Shown piece by piece: positions 10,990 through 21,779 of a stretch of DNA of 64,000 bases. The stretch comes from Apodemus sylvaticus. Lineage: Eukaryota; Chordata; Mammalia; Rodentia; Muridae. Each line of letters starts with the position of its first letter. The stretch's first letter is position 1. Under the pieces are notes generated by a model. The model ran no database searches. It was not told the DNA's origin and was given only the letters and a program-made list of their open reading frames with translations. The stretch lies in contig NC_067474.1 of NCBI RefSeq assembly GCF_947179515.1, positions 95,731,324 to 95,795,323 on the forward strand, in the 5' to 3' direction. A program made the position numbers and the translations under genes.

Positions 10990-11950
10990 AGAGGGTCTTC
11001 CTTATTGTTGACTGTCTCCACGCCCCAGACACTCCATATTAATACCAGGTTTTCATGTTCAGAAAGCTCGGAGTATTATAAGGATACGAGCTCTGTTTTG
11101 TGGAGTCATTCAGAAACCCATTAAATTTTCTTATTTAAATAAGGAAACTTCATAAAGCATAAAAGAACAAAGCTATTACAGTGCTTAAATGAATATGAGA
11201 AATGAATTCTTGTAGGAAATTAAAGTAAAATCTATCTTGGGCTAGTCATCAAAATGAATGGTAAGTATTTCCAAATGTCACTATACAAACTACCTTTAGT
11301 TATTTTTTTTTAAAGCCTACCTTATTATGATCCTTTAGATATTCAGTTGAAAACGTTAATTTACTGTTTTCAAAATTGACTACAAATCTCTAGAAATACC
11401 AAGGGATTTATACAAAATGTTTGCTGACATGCAACTATTAATGCCAATAAATAAATAATTATTTAAAATAAAACAACTACAAAAACTTGTAGCATAGTAT
11501 ATCCATATAATAAAACACCATAGCTGTCAAAACTACTCCAGGTACTACTGAGGATGTGCATGAGATGATTGTAATATGAGTTAACTAATATGGCAGGGGT
11601 TTGGAAAATTCTGTGTTTAAGGGTGGAATATTTGTGAGAATAGAGTCACATTATTTGGGTTGCTTTTAATATATTCATAAATGAACCAAAAAGTACAAAT
11701 AAAACCTAACTTTTGAAAATGTCATCAAAATATACATTTATTTAAGAATTTCTTTTAATTTTTCAAATTATGCTATCCAAACTTAACACAATGAATGCAT
11801 GATAGTTATTTCATCTGATAACAATAACCAATGATATCACTTTAAAAAAAACTGCCTTGGGCCTTCAAATAGCACCCTTACAACTTCCCTGCAAAAGCAC
11901 AAAACAAATAAATAAATGTAAACAAAAATTTTGAAACTGTATTGTTTCCC
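10990..11950. other. AT-rich intron between exons 17 and 18
   Basis: Low-GC unique sequence. No open frame, RNA gene or young repeat recognised. Confidence 0.5.
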
Positions 11951-11954
11951 CTTT

Positions 11955-12060
11955 AAATACAGATGCCCTGTGTAGCTAAGGCTGGCCTTGAAAGCCCTGA
12001 GCTCTTGATCCTCCTATCTCAGGCTCCTTAGGTGCTGGGATTACAGGTCATCTAGCACAG
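11955..12060 (-). mobile_element. B1-like SINE, antisense
   Basis: 'gccctgtgtagctaaggctggccttgaaagccctgagctcttgatcctcctatctcaggctcc...gtgctgggattacagg' is the reverse complement of a 7SL-derived B1. It is followed at 12076-12099 by (GAAT)n. Confidence 0.75.
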
Positions 12061-12109
12061 CTCAGAAAACAGAAGTGAATGAATGAATGAATGAATGAAG
12101 GTCAACAAA

Positions 12110-13310
12110 AACCAGACTTTCCTGAGAGTAAATTTTAAGCTATTATTCCCTTTCCCCGTGCCTGTAACAATGTTATTTACTGCACATCAGGACAGATTTG
12201 GTCAGATCAGCCTTGAAGTTCCAGAATCCATTTCTTTACAATTCACAACAGAGATGATGAATCGGCTTTTCATATTCAAACATGAGATGTCATCTGCAAT
12301 TATTACAAAATAACCTTTGGGACAAAGAGACTACATTCTAATTAGAGAAATAAATACTTAGAAGACAGTAGGAAACAAGCCAAAAAGTACCAGGGCAAAG
12401 TAGGCCCAGAGGAGAGAGGTCTGGAGAGTAGTCAGGCTTCCTGTGGGAGGACAGCAGAGTCTGCATTCTGAAGGTGCCATCTTGGCCAGCCCAGGGAGAG
12501 GGGGGAGCCTCCAAGTCAGGGAAAGCAACACAGAGAAGAAGGGAGAGGCAGGTCAGGTACCGACTCTAGAACTGCATACGTGCTCATATTTTTAAAAGTA
12601 TTTTTATACATTGGAAACGGGACAAGGCCTTTTAAAAAAGTAATTAAAAAACAATTCAGCCTGCTCCAGTGTGACGGTTCCCTAAAGAACACATTATCTC
12701 CGCAGAGACTAATGAATGGTTATTATATGTGGATCTATATTTGTTTCAACTGTAAAAATTTTGGCAGACAAACCATGATCCATTGTATGGAAAGGAAATT
12801 TTGAATTATGATTAAAATTCTTCATTAAAATACCAAAAATCACAAATAAAATTGTTAATGGTATTCTAAGAGTCAAAGAAAACACACCATTACATCTTCA
12901 GCTGCCTACACCGTCTGCCTAGCCCTGTATGACCCTTGCTAATCAAGAGCCTATAGTTCAGACTGAAGAGATAAGGTACATATTCTTCCTTACCCCACAT
13001 TTCTATGGTTTGTTAGTATCTTTGGTATGGTAAACAGTTCTTAAATTTATGTATTAATTAACAAAAATTTGTAAGCATGAAACATAACATGGCATTTGAT
13101 ATATGTGACATGCTTGAATCACACTAATGTGCATTGCTTTACCTTCTGTGTAAATTGTGTACTCTTTAATGTTCTGCTACCCTGCATATTATTTACTATA
13201 ATCACCACAGCGTACAATAGATGCCTCAAATATTACCCTCCCCTCTCCTTCCCAACCTTGTGTCTTTTTTTTAATTGTTATTAATTATCTTCTGAGTTCA
13301 ATATTTGGGG
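12110..13310. other. Intron between exons 17 and 18, unique sequence
   Basis: Mostly AT-rich and non-repetitive. 12590-12810 ('...gtgacggttccctaaagaacacattatctccgcagagactaatgaatgg') looks like ordinary unique sequence and could be conserved. No gene found. Confidence 0.45.
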
Positions 13311-13319
13311 TTTCAAATA

Positions 13320-13440
13320 TCCTTACAGGGCTGAAATTTTCTACCCTTTGATCAGCATTTCCCTCCTCTCCCCCTAACCTCTGGCAACCACCAATCTCAC
13401 TTCTGTTTCTGCTATTGCGACTTGTTTAGAGTCCACGCAG
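13320..13440 (-). mobile_element. Old L1 fragment, antisense
   Basis: 'cccctaacctctggcaaccaccaatctcacttctgtttctgctattgcgacttg' matches the antisense 3' part of ancient mammalian L1 (compare 62515-62614). It ends about 50 bp from the donor of exon 17. Confidence 0.6.
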
Positions 13441-13490
13441 GCGTGAGCTACGTTATTACATCAGGTAAACAGAAGTGGAACCCAATCTAC

Positions 13491-13695
13491 CGTTCTTAAG
13501 AAGGTCCACGGAGAAGTTATGAATCTCATGTTCCAGCTGCTTGACCTGAGGAGAGTCCTCGCTGCCGGCCGCATCGATGAGGAGGCCATGCTGGGGCTTG
13601 CGAGCGATGCTGCAGAACAGGGGGTCCTCAGGAACATCCCGGTCAGCCGCACTGATGATGGAAGAATCCAGCTCCATCACGTGACCCTCGTACAC
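13491..13695 (-). CDS. Frem1: Frem1 exon 17: CSPG repeat 8, first half
   Basis: 205 bp. The acceptor is tgctccgctcag|GTGTAC (phase 0) and the donor AAGAACG|GTAGAT (phase 1). It encodes VYEGHVMELDSSIISAADRD, VPEDPLFCSIARKPQHGLLI, DAAGSEDSPQVKQLEHEIHN and FSVDLLKN. 'VYEG' and 'SAADRDVPEDPL' are the CSPG opening; 'KPQHGLLID' is the loop; the long polar stretch AGSEDSPQVKQLEHE is an insertion typical of variable loops. The exon is richer in CpG (gccggccgcatcgatg) than any other here. An old L1 fragment starts only about 50 bp past the donor. Confidence 0.94.
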
Positions 13696-13969
13696 CTGAG
13701 CGGAGCAAGCAGGCAGCGTGAGCGGTATGAAAAGAACCTTTCTCTAGCCATTTATTTGGAAAAGGCTGCTTAAAAATCTGCCCCGGTTATATGCAGACAT
13801 CCCATTTCAAATTTTCCATGGCATTTTCAGATACTGGGTTCTAGAAAAAGAAACTTCTAGTTAATAGGAATGTAAAAGGATATCTATCATCTCCCTCATG
13901 CCTTTTCTAAAGATTTCAAAGTTCTTAGTTCCATGCACAGCCTAGGATGTCTGACTGAAACAGCCACGT

Positions 13970-14165
13970 GGGGCTGGTGAGAGGCGTGGTAGATAAAGGT
14001 GCTTGCCGCAGGAGCCTTAGCTTAGTCCCTGAACCTCACAGAAAAGTGGGGAGAAGCGAGTCCACGAGGTTGTCCTCCCACATGTGGGCTACAGTGTGTG
14101 TGACCTCGCCCTCCTGGATCACAGATAGATGCATGCAAAACCACATACAGTGAAAAACTTGATTA
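13970..14165 (+). mobile_element. B4/RSINE-type SINE, sense
   Basis: 'ggggctggtgagaggcgtggtagataaaggtgcttgccgc...cctgaacctcaca' follows the RSINE1/B4 head. It ends with an AT-rich stretch. Confidence 0.65.
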
Positions 14166-14567
14166 AAAAATTTAGAACATTTACACTGTAAACAAAGGGT
14201 GGGGTAGGGTGGGACAAAAATAAGCTGATTCTCCACAAGTCAGGAAAGTTCAGGGTAAAAGTGAATCTGGGATTTTTTTTCATGAGACACTAATCTATTG
14301 TTTGACTCAGAAATCCTAGTTTCTACAATTTTTAGGTTTCTATCTGCTTTGGAAGTAGCAAATACCTATTGCATACACGGAGCAAATTTGGTGTTTCTTT
14401 TTGAAATTTCATATTTCATGAAATATGTTGTATTTCGATCACGCTCCCCTTATCCCCTCCTACTCTCCCTTGCGCCCCCTCCTTACTCATGTTGTTATTA
14501 GTAGCCTTCTGAGTCCAATATTTGGTGCTTTTGATTTTTATTAACATAGTAGGTACATTTTATATCC

Positions 14568-14815
14568 GGTGCTGGGGAGATGACTCAGCAGGTAAGAGTT
14601 CTTGCTATGAAACTTTGAGGAGCTGAATTCAACTCCCCAGCACCCAATAAAAATTTGGGTATGGCCATGAGAGCAGCCATAACCTCAGTACTGTTGGGGA
14701 AACTGAGGCAGCAAGACTCCAAGCACTGCTGGCTGCCAGCCCAGCTCCAGGGGCAGTGGGAGATCTTGTCTCAAGGAAATAAGGCAGAGAGTGGTGGTGC
14801 AGAACACCTTACACA
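14568..14815 (+). mobile_element. B4A-type composite SINE, sense
   Basis: It starts 'ggtgctggggagatgactcagcaggtaagag', with 'gaggcagcaagactccaagcactgctggctgccagcccagctccaggggcagtgggagatcttgtctcaaggaaataaggcagagagtg', the combined ID/B1 arrangement of B4A, running into a CA tail. Confidence 0.75.
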
Positions 14816-14985
14816 CAAGGACACACAGACACACAGGCACACACACACACACACAGGCACACACACACACACAGGCACACACACACACACACACACGCAC
14901 ACACATACCTGTGCACACATGGTCACATGCACACACGCACACACACACCTATGCACACATGTCCACATGCACACACTCTTGTCCA
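14816..14985. repeat. (CA)n with CAGG interruptions
   Basis: Dinucleotide tail of the preceding SINE, split into blocks by 'caggcacac' and 'catgcacac'. Long open frames over it on both strands are low-complexity artefacts. Confidence 0.9.
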
Positions 14986-15717
14986 CACACACTGGAGTGC
15001 TTATTGGGTCAAGAAAGTCACTGGTCATTTGGGACTTAGCTGTCCTGCTTACCCCAACACCTTTTTTTCCCTCAGAGAGAGGTTTGAACAAGAAAATAAT
15101 TGTTTTCTGTTCTGAAATACAGCAAGATCTAAATAATCAAAGTATATAAATTCTACACATACTTCCTGGGGATGTGCAAGGCTGTGTGCTACGTTATGGA
15201 GGTGTAGATGTTCTCAAGAATCAAAGTCAGGATGACCTGGGAAGGCCTGTCTACCGATAGTGTAGTGGGGGGAAGGAATCCCAAGAGCTGCTGGACATCA
15301 AGAAACAAGAAACACAGAACACAATGTCTTCACAGCTGAGGAGACCACGTTGTGAGAACCTATGCTTTCTTTGCAGTGTCTTTCTTTTTGGTGGCTCTGA
15401 AGGGACCTTCCTGCAGGCACACTGTGATATTTGGCCAAAACAGTGCTGCTCCTAACTGACTTTTTTTTTTTTTTGTATTAAAGACGAAAAAAAGCATCAC
15501 AGATTAATTCATAATGATACATCTATCGAATAACTTCTGTCAGTGTCTCACTCTCCTCATCCCTAAGAACTTGAGTAAAGCAACTCAAAAACATGTAGTT
15601 CTCCATCTTTACAGGGCTTAACTATGAAGGAAGCTTCCCCCTCTACTGTGTGGTAACGGATCTCGTTTACAAAAATGGGAAATCCATCCACAATATTAAC
15701 AAGGAATTTTATAAAAC

Positions 15718-15740
15718 AGCAACAACAACAACAACAACAA
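15718..15740. repeat. (AAC)n microsatellite
   Basis: Seven or eight CAA/AAC units. Confidence 0.85.
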
Positions 15741-15794
15741 ATACCCTACAGGATTTTTTTGGAATTGTTTCTTGACATTATGAAAATAAAAAAA

Positions 15795-15975
15795 GTTTGG
15801 TTTCACTTTTATGTGCATTGATATTTTGCTTGCATGCATGTCTGGGTGAACGTGTTGGATCCCCTGGAACTGACGTTACAGAGGGTTGTAAGCTGCCATG
15901 TGGGTGCTGGGAATTAAACCCAGGTCCTCTGGAAGAACAGCCAGTGCTCTTAACCTCTGAGCCATTTCTCCTGGA
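15795..15975 (-). mobile_element. B3-type SINE, antisense
   Basis: 'ggatcccctggaactgacgttacagagggttgtaagctgccatgtgggtgctgggaattaaacccaggtcctctggaagaacagccagtgctcttaacctctgagccatttctcc' is the complete reverse complement of a B3 body and head. Confidence 0.85.
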
Positions 15976-16088
15976 CATTTTTAAATTTTTTTCAAAATAA
16001 AAAAGTTTAAATGAACATACATAAAAAATACATAAAAAGCAGGTATCTACTCTGATGCAGATTGCAAAGGATTATAATAAACTGATGG

Positions 16089-16231
16089 GGCCGGGCGGTG
16101 GTGGCGCACACCTGTAATCCCAGCACTCTGGGAGGCAGAGGCAGGCAGATTTCTGAGTTGGAGGCCAGCCTGGTCTACAGAGTGAGTTCCAGGACAGCCA
16201 GGGCTATACAGAGAAACCCAGTCTAGGAAAA

Positions 16232-16269
<38 letters not shown>
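16089..16269 (+). mobile_element. Young mouse-type B1 SINE with target duplication
   Basis: 'gccgggcggtggtggcgcacacctgtaatcccagcactctgggaggcagaggcaggcagatttctgagttggaggcc...' is a full B1 followed by an (AAAT)n tail. The flanks AATAAACTGATGG (16076-16088) and AATAAACCGATGG (16270-16282) are a 13-bp target-site duplication with one mismatch. The 'gatttctgagtt' and 'tctacagagtgagtt' states are those of mouse rather than rat B1 as I know them. Confidence 0.9.
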
Positions 16270-16274
<5 letters not shown>

Positions 16275-16289
16275 ACCGATGGCAGCCCA

Positions 16290-17075
16290 GCCATCTGTAC
16301 AATAAGGAAATTTCCTAAAGGAAAGACAAATGTGGTTATATGAAAAAAAAAAAAGAATGCTTGATGCTTAAAAGTTGTCTCTGCCAATGCTCCACAGGCC
16401 CGTTCATGATTTGCATATTTGAGAAAGCTTGGGTGAAAGACTTGATCACTCCCACAAGGGGGTGAGGGACACCTTCCCAGAGGACTCATTATTCCAAAAG
16501 CCTTTGCCTCAGGCAGATAAAGACAGGGAAAATAGGTGTGGAAGGGATCATTTATAGTTTTTTTTCCCCTCACATAATCACTGAAGGGCCCTCCAGAGTA
16601 AGCCATGAGCCAAAAGAAGGGGAGACGCAGGAGTTGGCTCTTAAATCTCATGCTGAGGTGACACTCATGTGCCGTTAAGATTCAGTACAAAATTAAAATC
16701 AAATAAAGATGCTCACATTCAGAATGTGATTATTTTTAGCAAAAAAAAAAATAAGTGGAAATAATGATTTTGGTCAATATTAGTAAAACAATGGCATGCT
16801 AAAGAGTACAGCAAATGCTTGTTCATTACGGACATACTGTGCTTGGCCAACTCGGTCATAATGACTGGCTCTCAAAGAAAATTCCACATGTATTTTCAAA
16901 GAAGGAGAACAGAAGCTTGAAGAGAAATAGTCTGCTCAAATGCAAAAAATATTTAAAACAAAACCCAAGTTCGTTTGAGGCCAAAGTCTGTGCTCATTTG
17001 ACATGTTAGTGCATAGATATGAATTAACCATATGTATAGGTACATGGTATTTAAAAGAAACTACACAGTGATTTT
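16290..17075. other. Intron 3' of exon 15/16 region, unique sequence
   Basis: No gene or clear repeat. It ends at (TA)n around 17079-17109. Confidence 0.4.
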
Positions 17076-17392
17076 ATGCATATATATATATATATATACA
17101 TATATATATGATCTTATACTTTAGAAAGTAAAGCATAAAGTAGCAGGTATTATTCTCTTCTTTGTAAGTAAAAATATACAGAAAAAAGTATAGTACACAG
17201 ACACAAATTTGACATGTTCATAAATATCTTGGGTTGCTTAGCTTGTTTATGCTTCATTTCTTCAGTAATGATACGACAATAAAAAAAGAAAAACAACCTA
17301 AAAGCCTATTGTGAAAATAACTATGAATTCATGGAAAGTATGTGGAACCTACAACCCAGTAACCCAGTACATATTTTATTACACAGACACAA

Positions 17393-17417
17393 TCACACAC
17401 ACACACACACACACACA
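17393..17417. repeat. (CA)n microsatellite
   Basis: About 12 CA units, about 200 bp past the donor of exon 16. Confidence 0.9.
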
Positions 17418-17620
17418 ATGCATATACATATACACATACACTCACATTATCTTTATCATGACCATTATTATTAGGGTAATAGTTCACAAGTGATTAATTA
17501 TATGACATAAGATTCTCACTCTTCACCAAGTTAACATATTGGGGGGCCCTGGGCCAACATAAAGGGGTTAAAAACCAGAGAATGATGAGGTATAGAGGAC
17601 TATTCTTGTATGTTTCTTAC

Positions 17621-17817
17621 AGTGATATTCTGTACCACAAGGTCAGGGGCTTCATCATTTATGGGGTTGATGATGACACGAAATGTTGTCTCCAAGGAGC
17701 GTCGCTTCCCGTCTGTGGCATATACCATGAACTGGTCGGCAGTTGGTTCCACCCTCACGTGCCTGGACTGCACATAGTTAATGTGTGAAGCCTTGATGTC
17801 TGTCCACTGGAATGAGG
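17621..17817 (-). CDS. Frem1: Frem1 exon 16: CSPG repeat 7 end, repeat 8 start
   Basis: 197 bp. The acceptor is tggtgtctgctag|CCTCAT (split Ala) and the donor ATCACT|GTAAGA (phase 0). It encodes ASFQWTDIKASHINYVQSRH, VRVEPTADQFMVYATDGK, RRSLETTFRVIINPINDEAP and DLVVQNIT. 'SFQWTDI...INYVQSRH', 'FMVYATDG' and 'IINPINDEAPDL' complete repeat 7; 'VVQNIT' begins repeat 8 and carries a sequon. The exon ends ACT rather than the usual CAG, compensated by the strong GTAAGA donor. Confidence 0.95.
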
Positions 17818-18942
17818 CTAGCAGACACCAAGACAGAACAGGGAAATGAAAAACAGTACTTCCCAGGTATCTGCAGTTTTCAACAGCTGCTTCTCTGCAA
17901 AGCAGATACACGATCATTGCCAGGACAGGTGTGATGCCTACCAGCCATCCACATAAAGGCAGGGATCATAGATCTTAAGAAAGGACGAAAATCTTCCTGA
18001 ATAATGGACTTGTGGTAGCCAATAATTGGGAGGCGGGGACTTCATGGTCAGTCTCCAGACACTTGGACTGTACTCTTGGCCAATCTGTCCTTCTGACACA
18101 TGGCTCTTGTCATACTGGCTTAAGAAGGATTCCACCTCTTTAACACTAGGCAGACTGATTGGAAACCAATGACTGTCCCCGTAACATATACAGAGAGACC
18201 CACTGCATCGAATAGAACCTGTGGACTTGATATTCAGCTAGCCTTAAATCAGAAGATGGAAAAATGTCCTATGTTTTGAATTAAACCATGAGACAAGATG
18301 AATAACCTTTAATTTGATTAATCTTAAATCTAATCTCACTCATATTTTAAAATAGAAATGTCTTACACTTGAAAAAAGTAACTTACATATAAAGAGATAT
18401 CTCTGGAAGATTTATGTCTTGCTTTTTATTTCTGTTTTGTTTTATTAAAGACTCTTCTGGTGGCTGAGAAACATTTTGCCTTCAAAATTAATGTAATCTA
18501 CTCAAACATTTCAGGTTTCTCTTTCAGTACCACTTTTAGCAACATTTCTCAATATTTTTCATTAATATCTATTAAATGTGCTGAAAGACTACAAGTCTAA
18601 GACTCTGTGGTTCCCACCATATTAATTATATCCCAGGGCTATGTTGCTAGGAAGGCCTTAGAATAGGTGGGCACTTTAGTGTATAGTCATACATTTTTCA
18701 CACATGAAATTTCCTTCAACTTATTTCACTAATAAATGTTCATACATGGGAAAAGTCCAGATAAAAGTCCAACTGAGAAACAATTAAGATTCAGTGTATC
18801 AGCTAGAACAATAACAACAATCTCTTGAATGCATGTGGTACCTTGAATATTTATGAATCTTTACCCATGTTCTAAGCCTGGTCTGGCCACTCACATCCGT
18901 GAACACTGGCAAGACATCGTGGGTCAGGAAGCCAGGACTTAC
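17818..18942. other. Intron between exons 15 and 16
   Basis: 1.1 kb of mostly unique, AT-rich sequence. Nothing recognised. Confidence 0.5.
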
Positions 18943-19128
18943 CTATGGTTATGCCCATATTGCTTTTCTCAAAGCCTGCAGAAGGCAGCGTGTTTTCTAG
19001 GTAGCCGAACTGGGGATGAGAAGCCAATATGAATTCTAAGTCATCCGGGGCAGTGTCCCGGTCAGTGACAGTCAAGTGATGAGTAGTAATGGCTGCTGAG
19101 AAGCCTTCATCCACTGTGAACATCTCAC
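18943..19128 (-). CDS. Frem1: Frem1 exon 15: CSPG repeat 7, first half
   Basis: 186 bp, phase 1 to 1. The acceptor is ttttgtatgcag|GTGAGA and the donor ACCATAG|GTAAGT. It reads GEMFTVDEGFSAAITTHHLT, VTDRDTAPDDLEFILASHPQ and FGYLENTLPSAGFEKSNMGI, ending TI. 'VDEGFSA', 'VTDRDTAPDDLEF' and 'HPQFGYLEN' are the CSPG opening strand, acidic turn and loop. Exons 14 and 15 are both symmetrical (phase 1/1), so either can be lost without frameshift. Confidence 0.95.
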
Positions 19129-19147
19129 CTGCATACAAAAAAACCAG

Positions 19148-19320
19148 CAGTCATGGGCCAGTGGGATAGTTCCGTGGGTAAAGGTGCCAGCTGCCAGGCC
19201 CGGTGAGCTGAGTTCAATCCCCAGAACCAATGTAGGGGTAGGAAGGCGAACCAGTTCCTGCTCTCAGATCTACATGAGCACAGTAGATCACCAAACCAGT
19301 AAGTCAAAGTCTAACAAAAT
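19148..19320 (+). mobile_element. RSINE1/B4-type SINE, sense
   Basis: 'gggccagtgggatagttccgtgggtaaaggtgccagctgccaggcccggtgagctgagttcaatccccagaacc' is the RSINE1 head. It starts about 20 bp upstream of the acceptor of exon 15 on the gene strand, so it may lie in the branch-point region. Confidence 0.75.
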
Positions 19321-19329
19321 TTAAAATCA

Positions 19330-20380
19330 TGCACCTGCATCTTAGGCTGAACTCCGCCATCAGGATAGTAAGAACTAGAGGGCGTGATTGCAACCCCAAG
19401 CCAGAGCAAATATGCAAAAATCCTACAGCAAACATGCTTCCATAGGAGGTGCTCATTTTCTTGGGCATAAATTCTCCTCTCGGTGAAAATATCCAGGGGA
19501 AAACGAGTGCGATTTAATTGGACTTACAGATGTGTATACTCTTTCATATACAAGCCAGCCAGATGATAACGGAAAGACGGCAGCAATGCTAAACGCTCTG
19601 CCACCGCCCTCCAGTCATTCTCAAGGAACTCTGATTTCCCTTGTGTCTCTATAGAAGTGACAAATGAAAATAAGAATTGCCAAACTGTTTTAATGATAAG
19701 CCACTAAATGTAGTTTATGTACTCCTCAAGATCGGTCGTCCCTCTGTTTGTCAGAGCGTTAATTGCCTGAGAGCGATTATGAATTGCTCATAACGAACAT
19801 CTTTTCATGCCTTGGTGCTTAATTACTCTGCTGGGATAATGCTTCCTTTCCAGAACATTGCTTGGGAGATACTTTGCAAATTACAACAAGAACATTCATA
19901 CATATGCTTTTTTTTTTCCGTGAGATGGAACATACACATAATGCCCATGAAGAGATGACTTTCTGAAAAGCACGTAAGGTTAAATGTATATAAAGGTCTC
20001 TGTGGTAAACACATTCTGTTCTAATAGAAATTATTGTGGATAAAATAAATTATTCTCTCTCCAGAAGGCAAATGATCTTTTCCTATGTGAAATAAACCAG
20101 AGTATTTGAGGATCTCAACATCCATGTAGCAGAATGTACACACAAAGATACATGGGCCGTTGTGATCTCTCTATAAACACATACATTTTCAAGCATGAAG
20201 ATTCTCCGGTGCTGTGATATTTTATTTTAAATTTTGGGTTTCAACATATTTCTGTTGAGATGATTTCTGGATGACAACTGTATTTGGTACTGCTCTAATC
20301 TAAGCAAAAAGAACTATTTCCCTGACTTTTTTTTTTGGTATGACACTAAGACAATTACACTTATAGGAAGAACACAGTCA
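19330..20380. other. Unique intron with candidate conserved noncoding block
   Basis: No repeat recognised. 19680-19840 holds several homeodomain-type cores, including TAATTG at 19760 and TAATTA at 19820. Confidence 0.4.
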
Positions 20381-20381
20381 C

Positions 20382-20576
20382 CTATTATAACTGAAGGTGG
20401 CTGGTTGTCGACTGGATGCACTGTGATGTTGAGCTGGTATGTGGGAAAGGACTTGTGAAGAGTAACGGACGAATCGGGTCCATCGTAACAACAGCCATTC
20501 ACCAAAGGGTCAGCTTCGCCATCCGAAACCACCAATACAACAGTGTCAAAACAAGGTTCAAGGCCCATCTCACCAC
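20382..20576 (-). CDS. Frem1: Frem1 exon 14: CSPG repeat 6, second half
   Basis: 195 bp, phase 1 to 1. The acceptor is ttatgttttccag|GTGGTG and the donor TAATAG|GTGACT. With the split Gly it reads GGEMGLEPCFDTVVLVVSDG, EADPLVNGCCYDGPDSSV, then TLHKSFPTYQLNITVHPVDN and QPPSVII. 'KHTGGE' across the junction replaces YxHDxSE; 'VVSDGEADP' and 'ITVHPVDNQPP' close repeat 6. The adjacent cysteines in NGCCYDG with PCFDT may form a repeat-specific disulfide. It has one sequon (LNIT). Confidence 0.95.
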
Positions 20577-21221
20577 CTGGAAAACATAACTGTGCTGAGC
20601 CCAGAGTTCTGGAAAGAGAGAGCAGCATGAATCACTTCCCTTGTACCTTTTCTGCAGGCACTGCATGGAGGGAAAGGAATTTAAGGGGATAAAAATATGA
20701 AACTCAATTTTATCACTATAAAATTAAATATAGTCAGGAAAATAATACAAAAATGCTGGTCCATCTGTTGCCTCTTGTGAAATCCCTGCCAGCCACGGGC
20801 CATATGGAGGAGCAGAGCAGGGCCAACGAGGGTCTGACAGTTCACAAATGAACAAGAGGAGGCTCAGGGCTTGACTGGGGAAGATTTCACTCTTCCCTCT
20901 TAATCCTTTGATGTTGGCAATGACCTCAGGGAAAGGCAGAAGGTGCCTGAGTCCCCTTGATAATTATCTCTCCACGTGTGTAAACCACCAGCAATGAATA
21001 AGCACCAGCCACACAGCAGTCCTGAGACACAGGACAGGAGGTCGGAGAAGTGTAAAGAAAAGTAACCCACATCTTAGTCTGTTCTTTCAATGTGTCCTTG
21101 ACTATACACTAGCCCGACACTTATCAGCAAACAGTCTATGTTCTTCAGGCAACAGAAAAGTCCTCAATGTGTACTCTTGGCAATTCTTAAAGCGCCAAGT
21201 AGGGGCAACAATGCTGGGAGC
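20577..21221. other. Long intron between exons 13 and 14, proximal unique part
   Basis: No gene or repeat recognised before the purine tract. Confidence 0.45.
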
Positions 21222-21380
21222 TCTGAAGAAAAGGGGAAGGGAGGGGAGAACAGGAGAGGGGGAGAGGAGGAAAGAGGAAGGAAGGGAGGGGAAAGGGAGG
21301 AGGAAGGGGAAAGGAGGGAAGGGAAGGGGAGGGAAGAGAAGGGAAAGAAGGGAAAGGAAGGGGAGGGGATGGGGGGGAAA
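21222..21380. repeat. Polypurine tract (GGGAA/GGAAA-rich)
   Basis: About 150 bp of almost pure A/G on the + strand, e.g. 'gggaaggggagggaagagaaggg'. Such strand-asymmetric tracts can form triplex (H-DNA). Confidence 0.9.
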
Positions 21381-21550
21381 ATCCAAGTTGAAGTTAATAA
21401 AGTTCAATAGAAACCATTAGCTTGATAGCTGCTGGTAGAGGGAGAGTCAGTTTTCTTTAAGAGTGTGACCCTTGGGAGATTGAAGAGCGCCCAGGGCGGA
21501 TGCCACATCCAGGAGCATTGGGATGGCACAAATTTGACTTGATGGATTTA

Positions 21551-21569
21551 GATGGATAGATAGATGATG

Positions 21570-21617
<48 letters not shown>
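21551..21617. repeat. (GATA)n microsatellite
   Basis: About 14 GATA units with minor variants on both sides. Confidence 0.95.
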
Positions 21618-21619
<2 letters not shown>

Positions 21620-21779
21620 GATGCAAATAGATGATAGATGTCCACTGGTAGATAGATACCTAGATGCATATATATAGAGAGGTGGGTAAAAGGTAGGAGT
21701 GGGTCTGGGAGAGGTGGGGAGAGGAGGTAAAAATGCTTCAAATATACTATATGGGATTTTGAAAGAATCAATTAGAATA

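Noticed and set aside
14655..15149. 164-aa plus-strand open frame rich in Thr and His
   Set aside because: It crosses a B4A SINE and its (CA)n tail; the composition follows the dinucleotide repeat.
16223..16651. 142-aa minus-strand open frame ending in repeated YLFI
   Set aside because: The C-terminal part is the translated (AAAT)n tail of a B1, and the rest has no recognisable domain.
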